DNA from: UMGS1251 sp036666555
Lineage (GTDB): Bacteria; Bacillota; Clostridia; Lachnospirales; Lachnospiraceae
Direction of reading: 5' to 3'
Assembly: GCA_036666555.1 (NCBI GenBank)
Contig: JAVWVS010000002.1
Location: forward strand, 96,549-160,548
DNA: 64,000 nucleotides
Part shown: piece after piece, positions 42,402 through 52,351 of the stretch
Position numbering within the stretch: the stretch's first letter is position 1
Layout: every line of letters begins with the position of its first letter
Position numbers and translations under genes: made by a program
The notes under the pieces: generated by a model
The model's input: only the letters and a program-made list of their open reading frames with translations
What the model was told of the DNA's origin: nothing
Database searches by the model: none

Positions 42402-44195
42402 TTACGCCTCCTCTTCTGTACTTTTTATCTTTTTTGTATAAAAATCATTTCGTTGATGATAATAACCAAGTACAAATATTCCCTGTTCTTCTAATGATAA
42501 ATGTGCCGGGAACGGCTTGTCCTCTACTTCTAACTTGTCTAAAATTTCAGCCATCTTATTTTCTCCAACATACCCATATTCTGCTTTCGCAATATGATGC
42601 TGGGAAAGTTTGAGTAATGATGGGAACGTAATTAATGGTGTCGCACATGCCGATGAAAAATAACGATCTTTAATTGTTGTATTAATTTCCGGCGTTGCAT
42701 CCTTTTGTATCTTTTCAAGCACTGAAAATAATCTTCCTAATAAATATGCTGTGTTTTTACTTTCTGGGTTCAGTGACATTTGCAAAACCTCCTCATATGT
42801 TCTGTTGTTTTTTCTAATTAAACACGCTTTGATGACTGCTGATTTATAATAATTGATATCCCGTTCCGCCTTAATTCGTATCATCACCATTTGAAGTAAT
42901 GATACCGGATAGGCACTTCCTTCCAAAATAGCACGCATCACCGCTCCACCTAGTAAAGGAGATGCTGATTTATCTTTTGCATTTGGTGATACGGTTTGAT
43001 TTAGCATCCTCCATGGAGAAATAAAATTAGGTTCTGACTCAAATTGCTTTTCGATACTAAGATCTTCATAATGTCGTGTAATGTTTTTAACAAAATCACC
43101 AAATGTGCTTTGTGTAAAGAAACGAATCGATAGTCTTGCCACATTTGGAGCTAACCCCAGTACATAAAATAAGGTATCATCCTCCACAATAGCTTCCTCG
43201 GATATTTTCTTCCCTTTTGCAATTTTTTCTAAAATACTTCCTACTAATTTTCGTGCCTCTTTGTTTGTTATCGTTTGTTTTCCTTCCTCTGCCTCTAAAT
43301 CTTCTGGGACAAAAAACAAAGCACTTACATCCTGTTGCACCTTGTTCATGCCTTCCGCCCAATAGACCACCGTAGTATCACCTACAGACAATGTATGTGC
43401 TCTGTCAGAAAGCAGATAATTTAAGACCGTTCCATAGGCAAAAGCTGCTTTCTCACTTATAGGGGCATTAAATCCCTGCATATCATCTCCACCATAGGAT
43501 TCATAAGCTCTGGCATTAAATGATACAATGGATGCTCCCATGGACTGGGCATCCTTGACACCCCTAATGGATGGATGCAAACGTGCAATAGGTGCTCGTT
43601 CTCCAGTGACTAAACATTGCATTATGCCAGATTTTTCCATTTTTCTTCCAGAAATATCCCATGCATCCTTTATCATGGGACATTCATGCAAATATGCTCC
43701 ATGATCCAACTTAAAAACAATATTAGCTCCTGCTGTCAGTTCATCATAAAATGGTTTCACAATTTCATTTTCTTCAGCTTCCTCTACTTTCCAAGTATTT
43801 AGAAAATTCAATAACGATTTTGCCTCTTCACATTCTATTTTCGACAATATTTCTGTATGCAATGCTCGAAATGCCTCAAAGCATAACTTTGTTCTTTCCG
43901 GCTTTCCCTTTTTATCAATTCCTAGCACATATGCCGAATTTTCACAAAGGAAGTTCGAATGAATACCGGAAGATTTCTTTACTTGTTGTGGAATAATCAC
44001 CGACCTAGCAATCTCTACCTCTTTCTTTCCTCTCATTACTTTATGTTTCAGAGGTAATATTTCCAACAGTTCACCCTCTTTTGAAATATTAAGTGCATAA
44101 GCTATATTTGCTCTGCAATATCCATGTGGTGAGATTCCACTTTCTTCCTCCTGTGCCAGTATGTCATAATAACGAACCAATGCCTGTAATATCAC
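42402..44195 (-). CDS. cas8c: Cas8c (Csd1), large Cascade subunit
   Basis: 597 residues, within the Csd1 range. Family phrases: CLVTGERAPIARLHPSIRGV, SIVSFNARAYESYG, YGTVLNYLLSD, VARLSIRFFTQSTFGDF and LLGGAVMRAILEGSAYP. It recognises the PAM and recruits Cas3. In I-C systems an internal start in this gene yields the small subunit Cas11c; a suitable internal start in the last third is expected but was not assigned. Six bases after cas5. Confidence 0.95.
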   Translation of the reverse strand: MILQALVRYYDILAQEEESGISPHGYCRANIAYALNISKEGELLEILPLKHKVMRGKKEVEIARSVIIPQQVKKSSGIHSNFLCENSAYVLGIDKKGKPERTKLCFEAFRALHTEILSKIECEEAKSLLNFLNTWKVEEAEENEIVKPFYDELTAGANIVFKLDHGAYLHECPMIKDAWDISGRKMEKSGIMQCLVTGERAPIARLHPSIRGVKDAQSMGASIVSFNARAYESYGGDDMQGFNAPISEKAAFAYGTVLNYLLSDRAHTLSVGDTTVVYWAEGMNKVQQDVSALFFVPEDLEAEEGKQTITNKEARKLVGSILEKIAKGKKISEEAIVEDDTLFYVLGLAPNVARLSIRFFTQSTFGDFVKNITRHYEDLSIEKQFESEPNFISPWRMLNQTVSPNAKDKSASPLLGGAVMRAILEGSAYPVSLLQMVMIRIKAERDINYYKSAVIKACLIRKNNRTYEEVLQMSLNPESKNTAYLLGRLFSVLEKIQKDATPEINTTIKDRYFSSACATPLITFPSLLKLSQHHIAKAEYGYVGENKMAEILDKLEVEDKPFPAHLSLEEQGIFVLGYYHQRNDFYTKKIKSTEEEA

Positions 44196-44201
44196 TTATG
44201 A

Positions 44202-44858
44202 TCACCTCACCATCTCTATATTTCTTGTATCAATGATGCCATGTTCCATTTTTGCTCGAAAAAAAATAGGCGTAATATTTTCCGGATCACTAAAATCCAT
44301 ATCATATAACATAAACCCCAAATCCCTCGTTTCAGAAATAGGTTGACTACATTGATTCTCATCTGCCTCCTTAAAATGAGCCGTAAATTCACGGCATCCA
44401 AAACAAGGCGTATGATAGCACTGTCCTTTGCGAATTCTTCTCAATATAATATTATAGTGTTTTTCTTTTGTATCACTTTCCCCCGCTTTATCTGTCAACT
44501 CAAAATGTGCCTCAATGACATATCGCACATTCGTCAAAACCATAGCTGCCCTTTGCTGCCTATCCGCAGTTGTATCGATAAATAAATCTGCTTTTTTCCC
44601 ATTCATAACCGATTTAACCGAAGAAGCCAGTATTTTAGATTTCACCTCATTGCGTCTGATATTAGTAAACACAATCGGATTACAAACTGAAATCTTGTCA
44701 ATAACCCATTTGATTGCTGGTTTCCAGTAAATTGCCTCTACTAATCCTCTTGCTGCAGAGGGTGTCAGTACGTCATAACTGACACGTTCCACCTTCATTT
44801 CCGGTCTGGTAAAGAGCGCATAATCCCCCCAAACCTCTAACTTAATACCATATCCCAT
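44202..44858 (-). CDS. cas5: Cas5c (Cas5d), crRNA-processing subunit
   Basis: 218 residues. N-terminal RAMP fold (GIKLEVWGDYALFTRPEMKVERVSYDVLTPSAARGLVEAIYWKP broken here as KVERVSYDVLTPSAARG), and a glycine-rich C-terminal loop region (CYHTPCFGCREFTAHF). In type I-C there is no Cas6; this protein cuts the pre-crRNA in the repeat and stays on the 5' handle. Twelve bases after cas3. Confidence 0.95.
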   Translation of the reverse strand: MGYGIKLEVWGDYALFTRPEMKVERVSYDVLTPSAARGLVEAIYWKPAIKWVIDKISVCNPIVFTNIRRNEVKSKILASSVKSVMNGKKADLFIDTTADRQQRAAMVLTNVRYVIEAHFELTDKAGESDTKEKHYNIILRRIRKGQCYHTPCFGCREFTAHFKEADENQCSQPISETRDLGFMLYDMDFSDPENITPIFFRAKMEHGIIDTRNIEMVR

Positions 44859-44870
44859 GTCATCCTCCTT

Positions 44871-47039
44871 CTAATAAAATAGTCCGATTCCATTTTCCAG
44901 ATCCAGCTCCAATCCCTTGTCCATATTATAGCATTCCCTATCTCTTAATGCAAAAATAGTTTCTTGTATTACATCCAGTTTTCCAGCTCCGAACAGCTTA
45001 TCAAACTGTGATTCATATACGTTCACCGTATAACATTGTAGAGATTGAAGTACTCTACGATGCGGACCGCCATAGCGGAGTGTGTCTAGTAATTTGGTTA
45101 CTTCCATTTCGGGAGTTTCATACGGTATAATAACTGCCTTTGTATTTTCTGGAATGAGCCTGAATTTTTCTGCCACTTTCCGAAATGGAAAATCTAGAGA
45201 ACTACTTCCTTCATCAAAATCTTTCACAATTCCTTGACTGTCTAACGACTCTCCTCGGTTATCATAAAGTTCTTCAAAGTATTTTTGAATCGCCTCTGGA
45301 GAAGTTACATCCTCATAATTTCTAAAAATGCTTTTTGTAATTTCTATGGGCAATCGTAACACATCTGGCATATGTGTTCGGTACTGCACCTCTGGTTCAA
45401 AAACATATACCTCCTTCACATCTTCTCTTCCCTCTCGATTGCATCTGCCTGCAGATTGTATCAGAGAATCAAGTCCTGCTTCCCCACGATATACAACTGG
45501 AAAGTCCACATCTACTCCCGCTTCCATTAACTGTGTCGATATTACAACACAAGGTTCCTCTCTTTTTAAATGCTCTTTGATTCTTTTTAGGATTTCTTTT
45601 CTATGTATCGGACACATGGCAGTGGATAGATGATAGGCGTTCTTACATGTTAATCCGTCAAAAAGATGGCGTGCCTGCCTCTTTGTATTGACGATACATA
45701 GTGCTCTTCCCGCTTTTTCCAATTCCATTACCAACTCTTCATTCGTCATTTTTCCTCTATGGACAATCCGCGTCCGCTTAAAAAACTGATAAAGTCCCTT
45801 CACGTCTTCACATATTTCCTGTGTTGGTATCTTCCTCTGCATGTAGTTTGTGATTGCTGGCTGTGTAGCACTACATAATACAACCGTTGAATGGTAGTTG
45901 GTTACTAATTCTTCTAACATGGATAAACAGGGTTTTAAATAGTCTGTTGGAAGCATTTGGGCTTCATCTAATATAATGACACTATTTGCCATGTTATGTA
46001 GCTTCCTACATTTTGATGGTTTATTAGAAAAAAAGGATTCAAAAAACTGTACATTGGTAGTAACCACAATGGGTATTTCCCAGTTTTCACTTGCTAATTT
46101 CTGTCTATTCATAATATTGTTCTCATCATCTCCAAAATCAAAGTTACTATGATGTTCTAAAACAACCTCTTCTCCTAAAATATCTTTGAATACCTTAGCA
46201 TTCTGCTCTATAATAGAAGTATAGGGAATAACATAAATCACCCTTTTCATTTGATTATATACTGCATGCGTCAAAGAAAATGCCATGGAAGATAGCGTTT
46301 TCCCACCTCCCGTAGGTACTGTTAAGGTAAATAAATTGTTTTTCTCCTTTGCTTTTTCTATGCAATTTTTCAATATGGCATTTCGTTTCAGATTTATTTC
46401 ACTATTATCCTTAGGCAGAATACTTATCTTTTCGAAAAACAATTTTTTCAAAAAAGCAATTTCTGGGTATCCTCCTCTCACCACTTGCCCCTTTGTCATA
46501 TACTGTTCTGTATCCAAAAAATCCCCATCCACTAAACAGGAATATAGTATCTTAATAAAAGAGGATATTGTAAATCCTCCTTTTCCTATTTTATTTAATT
46601 TTGGAAAAGCAACCGTGGAAGGTAATTGCAATTCCTTTTCATAATTCGAATAGTCTTTTATTCTACGTTTTTCTCTACCTGCTAGCGTTACATCATCTTC
46701 CGTATCCGCTTTGCTTCCTCCATTTGGTATGCCACCATGATGTCCCATAATACAGTAGGACATTAATTTACCCGTCAAACCATATTGTTTCATTGCAAGC
46801 ACGCCCCCCGCAGTACTATGATCTACTCTGATCTTAGGGTTGTTATTTATTTTCCTTTGAAAGTCATCGGAATATTTCCCGATGTCATGAAGTAGTCCAA
46901 TCAGATATCCTAGCTCACCACAATTCATATCCTTTGCATAGGTTCTACATAAATAAGCGGTATTTTTCAAATGTTCTTCTATGGTCTGTTTTTTATACTC
47001 TGGCTCTTCCTGTAACTTATGTGCAATATATTCGCTCAT
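44871..47039 (-). CDS. cas3: Cas3, HD nuclease-helicase
   Basis: 722 residues. HD domain: LHDIGKYSDDF (HD at 51-52), DHSTAGG (73-74), GHHGG (99-103). Helicase: Walker A PTGGGKT (242-248), DEAQ (358-361) as motif II, SATQPA motif III, and QSAGRCNREGR motif VI. It degrades target DNA after Cascade binding. First gene of the operon and directly behind a promoter with -10 TATAAT. All catalytic motifs look intact, so interference should be functional. Confidence 0.97.
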   Translation of the reverse strand: MSEYIAHKLQEEPEYKKQTIEEHLKNTAYLCRTYAKDMNCGELGYLIGLLHDIGKYSDDFQRKINNNPKIRVDHSTAGGVLAMKQYGLTGKLMSYCIMGHHGGIPNGGSKADTEDDVTLAGREKRRIKDYSNYEKELQLPSTVAFPKLNKIGKGGFTISSFIKILYSCLVDGDFLDTEQYMTKGQVVRGGYPEIAFLKKLFFEKISILPKDNSEINLKRNAILKNCIEKAKEKNNLFTLTVPTGGGKTLSSMAFSLTHAVYNQMKRVIYVIPYTSIIEQNAKVFKDILGEEVVLEHHSNFDFGDDENNIMNRQKLASENWEIPIVVTTNVQFFESFFSNKPSKCRKLHNMANSVIILDEAQMLPTDYLKPCLSMLEELVTNYHSTVVLCSATQPAITNYMQRKIPTQEICEDVKGLYQFFKRTRIVHRGKMTNEELVMELEKAGRALCIVNTKRQARHLFDGLTCKNAYHLSTAMCPIHRKEILKRIKEHLKREEPCVVISTQLMEAGVDVDFPVVYRGEAGLDSLIQSAGRCNREGREDVKEVYVFEPEVQYRTHMPDVLRLPIEITKSIFRNYEDVTSPEAIQKYFEELYDNRGESLDSQGIVKDFDEGSSSLDFPFRKVAEKFRLIPENTKAVIIPYETPEMEVTKLLDTLRYGGPHRRVLQSLQCYTVNVYESQFDKLFGAGKLDVIQETIFALRDRECYNMDKGLELDLENGIGLFY

Positions 47040-47119
47040 ACCCTTTTTCTCCTTATGGCCTATTTTTTCTAAACAAGTGGATGTCTATATTTGTTAAAAT
47101 CGTTATATGAATCCCCTCA

Positions 47120-47148
47120 ATTATAATGCCTGCCTCTTACAATGTCTA
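47120..47148 (-). promoter_or_regulatory. promoter of the cas operon
   Basis: Minus strand: TAGACA (47143-47148), 17 bp, TATAAT (47120-47125), 80 bp before cas3. Confidence 0.8.
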
Positions 47149-47269
47149 TAAACTTACCTCTAAATATTCTAACCCTGTGTGGCTTTTTCTTCTGATAGAG
47201 ACTTCTCCTATATCAGATGATTGAATCCTAATTTTATTATGAAGGTTTGCTTCCTTTGCATCACTTTTC

Positions 47270-47296
47270 ACCATAAAAATGCCCTTTGCATATAAT
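47270..47296 (+). promoter_or_regulatory. possible promoter of the DUF11 gene
   Basis: TATAAT at 47291-47296. The same stretch can be read as AC (47270-47271), 17 bp, CATATAATG, close to the sporulation sigma-K pattern AC-N16/17-CATAnnnTA. The sigma-A -35 is poor (TTCACC). The choice between the two cannot be settled here. Confidence 0.45.
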
Positions 47297-47352
47297 GTTA
47301 ATGAGCCTAGAAGGTTCAAATGCATTTTAAATTCATTCCAAAGGAGCACATT

Positions 47353-49725
47353 ATGTCTTTTTCTTATGCAAACCCAGGTTCCGGTCCCAGTGCGGGCGGA
47401 ATCGGTTGGTTCAATTTTAACAATTTCACGCTAAACCCTGGTCAGACCACCACTGGTCTTACCGGTACACTCAATGATGGTACAACTGTCACCTTTGATA
47501 TCTCAGCACCATCATCCTCATCCATGATTTTTGATGCCTATCAGCCACCTGCCTCTTCCTATTTTGGATATGTAGGTTATACTGGGATGTTAGGCAACAC
47601 CATCCTTCAAAATCGGCGAATAGGTTCTTACGATCCAGCAAAATTTACCATTAGCAATATCGTGGTGAAAGATCCTTTGGGTAATCCAGTTACGAATTAT
47701 ACTACCATTGTTGCCGATGCAGAGGACACTAATATTGGAGAACAATGGACATTTAACACGGATGGTGGACCTTGGAATTTATTTACCACCTTAGGAAGCA
47801 ATCCAACAACCTTAACCGGTCTTGGAACACCAACCGCAAACATTATAGGAACGACCCAACTCTTTACCGCTTCCTATCTTCTTTCCACTCAATCACCGAA
47901 AACTCTTAACTTCACTACCATAAGTAATGGTGGATTAGAAGCAATTGGCATCGGTTTTGCGGTTACAAAAGTATCTGTATGTAAAAATATTGGTGATCGT
48001 ATTCATTCATCCGATCAGTTCATAATGAATATTGCAGGCACACCAAATGATCAGATTATTACAACGGGTTCTGCCGATGGGATGCAGTCTCCTTGTGCTG
48101 TAGTTTATGGAAATGCTGGAAGTACCTATACCATCAATGAACAAATGGCTCCTGGCAGTGTCAGTCTACTTTCTGCTTACAAACAGACAATATCTGCTGT
48201 CAATATATCCCCGGGTGGAATCGTTCCGCCTACTGGCAGCCTTCCAATCAACTTCACTCCGGCACTGGGTGATATCGTACAATATACCATCCTTAATTCT
48301 GCGCCAGAGATTTTTAAAAAAAGTGTAGATAAAACCTTTGCGAAACCCGGAGACATTCTGACTTATACCGTTACCGGAATCAATCCAAACAATTACCCTC
48401 TTCCGGGTGTGGTATTCACCGATCCAACACCTGCTGGAACAACTTATATTGGGAATCTAATTGTAAGTGTTCCCTATACCGGAACCACCCCGGCTACCGG
48501 TTTAACCCTTACCATGCCTGCAAACAGCACCGTTACTGCTTCTTATCAGGTTCAAGTATCATCCACTGCACCGGTGAATAATCCCATCGTAAATATTGCA
48601 TCAGCAAATGTCCCGGATGGCACATCAGGCAGTACCAATCCTGTATCTACGCAAATCAACTATGCAGATTTTACCTCCACCGGCAACGTTGTAAAATCCG
48701 TCGTTCCAGCTTTTGCTCAGTTTGGTGACACATTGACTTATACTGTTACCTTAAAAAATACTGGTAATGTAGCAGCTAATCAAGTCGTTGTAACGGACAC
48801 CATTCCTTCAGGAACCACGTATATACCCGGCTCTGTTTCCGCAAGTGTTCCCTTTACCGGATATCCTACAACGGCAATCACATTCACTGCACCGATTCCA
48901 GCAGGGGGTACAGCATCCATTACTTTTAAGGTGAAATTAGCAAATAGTACTCCTCCTATGAATCCGATTCCAAACACTGCCAATGTAAACTATGCCTATA
49001 CCGTGGATCCGGCACACCCAAATGATACCACAGCGACAGGTATTAGTAATACAGTAAAAACCCCTGTTTCTACGGCTCAATTGCACATGGTTAAGAGTAC
49101 AGATAAATCCATTGCTTATATCGGTGATGTCATCACTTATCACCTGGTCATTACCAATACCGGAAATGTCTCTGGCGATCAAGTAATCATTACAGATGTA
49201 ATTCCAAATGGAACGGTTTTGGTCCCGGGTTCTTTAGCGGTCAGTGTGCCCTATACCGGCGGACCAGCCAGTTCTATTGTGTTGACCAATGGGATTCCGG
49301 CAGGGCAAGTAGTTACCATTACCTTTCAGGTAAAAGTAACTGCAATGCCCAACCCTAATCCAATTGAAAATATAGCCCATGTTTCCTATGCTTACACGGT
49401 AAACCCGGCAAATGTAGATGGAGTGACCGGCAATGCCACCAGCAATCCTGCGTCTACGATTGTTTTTTCAAATAACTATCGCCAACAGATTAGTGATTTG
49501 ATAGAATCTGTTGCACTGGAAGAAGCCGCTGTAGGTGCAATTGCCAATGCAGAAGGTGCAAAAATCCAGCGCATTGTGGCTATGCCAAATGTAACTGCAA
49601 ATCAACTGCTCTGTCTCAATGAAAGTGTAACCAATACGACCAATGCCATGGCCCTTTTGGAATCCATTCTAATGCAAAAACTCAACACCGTAAACTGTCA
49701 GATTGATGGTAACCCAACGTGCTGA
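47353..49725 (+). CDS. DUF11-repeat protein without signal peptide, possible spore-surface protein
   Basis: 790 residues from ATG 47353 (AAAGGAG eight bases before). No signal peptide: it begins MSFSYANPGSGPSAGGIGWF. Residues about 1-240 form a beta domain. Then comes a linker domain and three DUF11 repeats of about 125 residues (IFKKSVDKTFAKPGDILTYTVT, VVKSVVPAFAQFGDTLTYTVT, MVKSTDKSIAYIGDVITYHLV), each with a GTTYIPGS-like hairpin. The last 85 residues are helical (LIESVALEEAAVGAIANAEGAKIQRIV), like the short C-terminal segment of several clostridial and Bacillus spore-coat or exosporium proteins. Exit by mother-cell lysis would explain the missing signal. Confidence 0.78.
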   Translation: MSFSYANPGSGPSAGGIGWFNFNNFTLNPGQTTTGLTGTLNDGTTVTFDISAPSSSSMIFDAYQPPASSYFGYVGYTGMLGNTILQNRRIGSYDPAKFTISNIVVKDPLGNPVTNYTTIVADAEDTNIGEQWTFNTDGGPWNLFTTLGSNPTTLTGLGTPTANIIGTTQLFTASYLLSTQSPKTLNFTTISNGGLEAIGIGFAVTKVSVCKNIGDRIHSSDQFIMNIAGTPNDQIITTGSADGMQSPCAVVYGNAGSTYTINEQMAPGSVSLLSAYKQTISAVNISPGGIVPPTGSLPINFTPALGDIVQYTILNSAPEIFKKSVDKTFAKPGDILTYTVTGINPNNYPLPGVVFTDPTPAGTTYIGNLIVSVPYTGTTPATGLTLTMPANSTVTASYQVQVSSTAPVNNPIVNIASANVPDGTSGSTNPVSTQINYADFTSTGNVVKSVVPAFAQFGDTLTYTVTLKNTGNVAANQVVVTDTIPSGTTYIPGSVSASVPFTGYPTTAITFTAPIPAGGTASITFKVKLANSTPPMNPIPNTANVNYAYTVDPAHPNDTTATGISNTVKTPVSTAQLHMVKSTDKSIAYIGDVITYHLVITNTGNVSGDQVIITDVIPNGTVLVPGSLAVSVPYTGGPASSIVLTNGIPAGQVVTITFQVKVTAMPNPNPIENIAHVSYAYTVNPANVDGVTGNATSNPASTIVFSNNYRQQISDLIESVALEEAAVGAIANAEGAKIQRIVAMPNVTANQLLCLNESVTNTTNAMALLESILMQKLNTVNCQIDGNPTC

Positions 49726-49763
49726 TCTAGGTAGAAAATTTAATGTGACAAAAATCAAAAATA

Positions 49764-49803
49764 CAAAGAACTGCACACTAATTACTTAGTTTGCAGTTCT
49801 TTG
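49764..49803. terminator. terminator between the DUF11 and rlmCD genes
   Basis: Perfect 12-bp stem CAAAGAACTGCA/TGCAGTTCTTTG. It lies between converging genes; the minus side runs into TATTTTTGATTTTTG, so it is probably used both ways. Confidence 0.7.
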
Positions 49804-49854
49804 TTCATATGAAAAACACAGTTGGCAGACTTTTTCGCTGGCTACCTCTGATGT

Positions 49855-51228
49855 TTACGAATTTTTGCGGGATAAAAGTACGCACGTTTCCACATGCCCG
49901 GTTTGACAAAATTGGTCTATTGCCACGCATTTCTCCACTCGGTATCCCCTTGCCTGAAATAGTTCTAAATCTCTTGCAAGGCTTGTTACTTTGCAGGAGA
50001 TGTATATCAGTCGTTCTACTCCGTAATCGATAATCTTTGGCAATGCCTTGGGGTGAATTCCGTCCCTCGGCGGATCTAGGATAATAAAATCGGGCTTTTC
50101 TTTAATTTCATCCAGCACTTTCAGCACATCACCGGCAATAAATTTGCAATTATCCAATCCATTTTCTTTGGCATTTTCCTTTGCTGCTTCTACCGCTTCT
50201 TCTACGATTTCCACACCAATCACTTGTTTTGCTACGGGTGCCAGTACTTGTGCAATGGTCCCTGTTCCACTGTATAGGTCGAATAAGACCATATCTTTCG
50301 TATCCCCTATATACTCTCTGACTGTACGATATAGTACCTCTGCCCCTTTGGAATTGGGCTGAAAAAAGGAAAATGGTGTGATTTTAAATTGCAGCCCCAA
50401 TATATGCTCATAAAAATAATCTTTCCCATATAAGATTTTGGTTTCGTCACTTTGCACTGTGTCAGATAAGGAATCGTTTAAAATGTGCAAAACACCTACA
50501 ATTTTTCCCTCTAACGGAAGTGCTAAAAGTTCTTGCAATAGTGGTGTTAAATCATAAGTCTCCTGCGTAGTTGTTACCAAATTCACCAAAATTTCTCCGG
50601 TAGCCTCTCCTCTTCGCAACAACAAGTGTCGTAAATATCCAATATGCCGTATCTTTTTATAGTAACCGATTTTTCTTGTTTCAAAATATTCCCAAATACA
50701 GTTTAATATTTGAGTCATATCTTCATGAACCAATTTACAGTCTTTTGCAGTCAACACATCATAAGTGCTGCCCTTTTTATGAAGACCCAGTGTTAATGGC
50801 CCCTCCTTATATTCATCTCCAAAAGAAAATTCCATTTTATTACGGTATCTGAATTCTTGCGGACTTCTTTTGATTTCTTCAAACACATAAGTATCTGCGC
50901 CTACTGCCTCATCTATGATTTCTTTCACCTGAACTGCTTTCATTTCCAACTGCGCTTCATAGGACATGGTTTGATACATGCACCCTCCGCATTCCGGAAA
51001 GATACTGCAGACCGGTTCTCTTGTTTCCAAGGGCGATTTTTCAATCACTTCTAAAAGCCTTGCCTCTGCTTTCCCTTTTCGCATTTTATTGACTACAAAA
51101 CGTACCTTCTGACCTGGTATTCCATTTTTCACAGTAACTGTACGTTCTTCTTCCGCTAGAATAATTTTCCCTTTGTTCGGAAAACTCACTTTTTCAATGA
51201 TACCTTCGTATATTTGACCCTTGTCCAT
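49855..51228 (-). CDS. rlmD: 23S rRNA (uracil-C5)-methyltransferase, RlmCD/RlmD type
   Basis: 457 residues. An N-terminal TRAM domain (residues about 5-60), then four cysteines of the Fe-S cluster, three of them in CSIFPECGGC (about 78-87). The C-terminal SAM-dependent part has the uracil methyltransferase motifs: FFQPNSKGAEVLYRTV, LFDLYSGTGTIAQVL, ILDPPRDG and the catalytic Cys in YISCKVTSLARDL. In Firmicutes the single RlmCD enzyme makes m5U747 and m5U1939; which one applies cannot be told here. Confidence 0.93.
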   Translation of the reverse strand: MDKGQIYEGIIEKVSFPNKGKIILAEEERTVTVKNGIPGQKVRFVVNKMRKGKAEARLLEVIEKSPLETREPVCSIFPECGGCMYQTMSYEAQLEMKAVQVKEIIDEAVGADTYVFEEIKRSPQEFRYRNKMEFSFGDEYKEGPLTLGLHKKGSTYDVLTAKDCKLVHEDMTQILNCIWEYFETRKIGYYKKIRHIGYLRHLLLRRGEATGEILVNLVTTTQETYDLTPLLQELLALPLEGKIVGVLHILNDSLSDTVQSDETKILYGKDYFYEHILGLQFKITPFSFFQPNSKGAEVLYRTVREYIGDTKDMVLFDLYSGTGTIAQVLAPVAKQVIGVEIVEEAVEAAKENAKENGLDNCKFIAGDVLKVLDEIKEKPDFIILDPPRDGIHPKALPKIIDYGVERLIYISCKVTSLARDLELFQARGYRVEKCVAIDQFCQTGHVETCVLLSRKNS

Positions 51229-51254
51229 GCTCTTACGTACCTCTCCCCCATATT

Positions 51255-52238
51255 CTATGCCTTATAAATAGCCTTTAGAGAATTATCATTTTCTTCAATT
51301 TCAATATGTTTAATATTACGTACATATTTATTAAACTGAGAATAACCATAGTCTCTTGTTTTAAAATTCATGTATTTTTCATGAATTTTATTTCCAAGTA
51401 CAGCCAGATCAATTCCTTCCTGTCCGCTCTTTTTTACAATATCAATAATGTAATTTTCAATTGTTTCCCGCATGCTAATATCTTCTTTTAACGTAACCGA
51501 TACTAGATTTCCTCTTTTAATGGTTTTGATTTTCGGAAATTCTTCTAAAAACTTAGACAGTAAACTATACCCATAACTTCTCACATCAAAATCAGGATAC
51601 AGTTTCACTAGTCTGCTTCCTACCTCGCCAAGGCTTGTCTCTTTATCACTATTTTGGTTTTCGGTAATAAATTTCACAATGGCTTCCTCAATGATTTTCT
51701 TATCAATAATTGTACTTTCTTCTGTTGGTTCAATGACTTCTGCCACACTACCTTTTCGATTGAAATTGACCGGAATTTCTTTTACTTCTTCCTTAGCCAT
51801 GCCATTTTCTTCTACCAGTAATTCTAATCCGGTGAAAATATCACAAGCCTTACGAAATGGCGCCGGTGTTTTTTCTTCTCCCATTCCAATGACCGTCAGT
51901 CCTGTTTCTCTTAACCGGCTGGCTAATTTGGTAAAATCACTGTCACTGGAAACGATACAAAAACCATCCACTTTATTTGTATACAAAATGTCCATGGCAT
52001 CAATAATCATAGCTGAATCCGTTGCATTTTTCCCATACGTATAACTAAACTGCTGAATAGGGCTGATTGAATTCTTTAACAACTCATTTTTCCAACTGGA
52101 ATTTTGTGTATTTGTCCAATCTCCATAAATTCTTTTGTATGTCACATTTCCATACTGAGACAGTTCATTAATAATCGGTTGAATATATTTTGCAGATACA
52201 TTATCTGCATCAATTAATAGTGCAAATCTTTTTTCCAA
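51255..52238 (-). CDS. NYN/LabA-type RNase with two LOTUS (OST-HTH) domains
   Basis: 327 residues. N-terminal PIN-like NYN domain with LLIDADNVSAKY, KNATDSAMIIDAMDIL and VSSDSDFTKLASRLRE, the three acidic clusters of LabA/DUF88 nucleases. Two OST-HTH/LOTUS domains follow (about 180-250 and 255-325), both with the phrase FDVRSYGYSLLSKFL / FKTRDYGYSQFNKYV. This combination matches bacterial MARF1-like proteins that bind G-rich or structured RNA. The cellular target is unknown. Probably monocistronic between rlmD and the small membrane protein gene. Confidence 0.9.
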   Translation of the reverse strand: MEKRFALLIDADNVSAKYIQPIINELSQYGNVTYKRIYGDWTNTQNSSWKNELLKNSISPIQQFSYTYGKNATDSAMIIDAMDILYTNKVDGFCIVSSDSDFTKLASRLRETGLTVIGMGEEKTPAPFRKACDIFTGLELLVEENGMAKEEVKEIPVNFNRKGSVAEVIEPTEESTIIDKKIIEEAIVKFITENQNSDKETSLGEVGSRLVKLYPDFDVRSYGYSLLSKFLEEFPKIKTIKRGNLVSVTLKEDISMRETIENYIIDIVKKSGQEGIDLAVLGNKIHEKYMNFKTRDYGYSQFNKYVRNIKHIEIEENDNSLKAIYKA

Positions 52239-52300
52239 GATAATCCTCCTCTAAATTCTTTTTCCATAGTTCCCTATATAGTTTCCCCTATATACCTTAA

Positions 52301-52327
52301 AAAGGCAGGACTTGTTGTCCTGCCTTT
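52301..52327 (-). terminator. terminator of the small acidic membrane protein gene
   Basis: Stem AAAGGCAGGAC/GTCCTGCCTTT with a TTGTT loop, followed on the minus strand by TTTAAGG. Confidence 0.85.
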
Positions 52328-52351
52328 ATGCTTACCAACTCATTTTCATCC

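Noticed and set aside
47146..47349. 67-codon minus-strand frame between cas3 and the DUF11 gene
   Set aside because: It overlaps the cas promoter and the DUF11 leader, has no convincing ribosome binding site and no recognisable domain.
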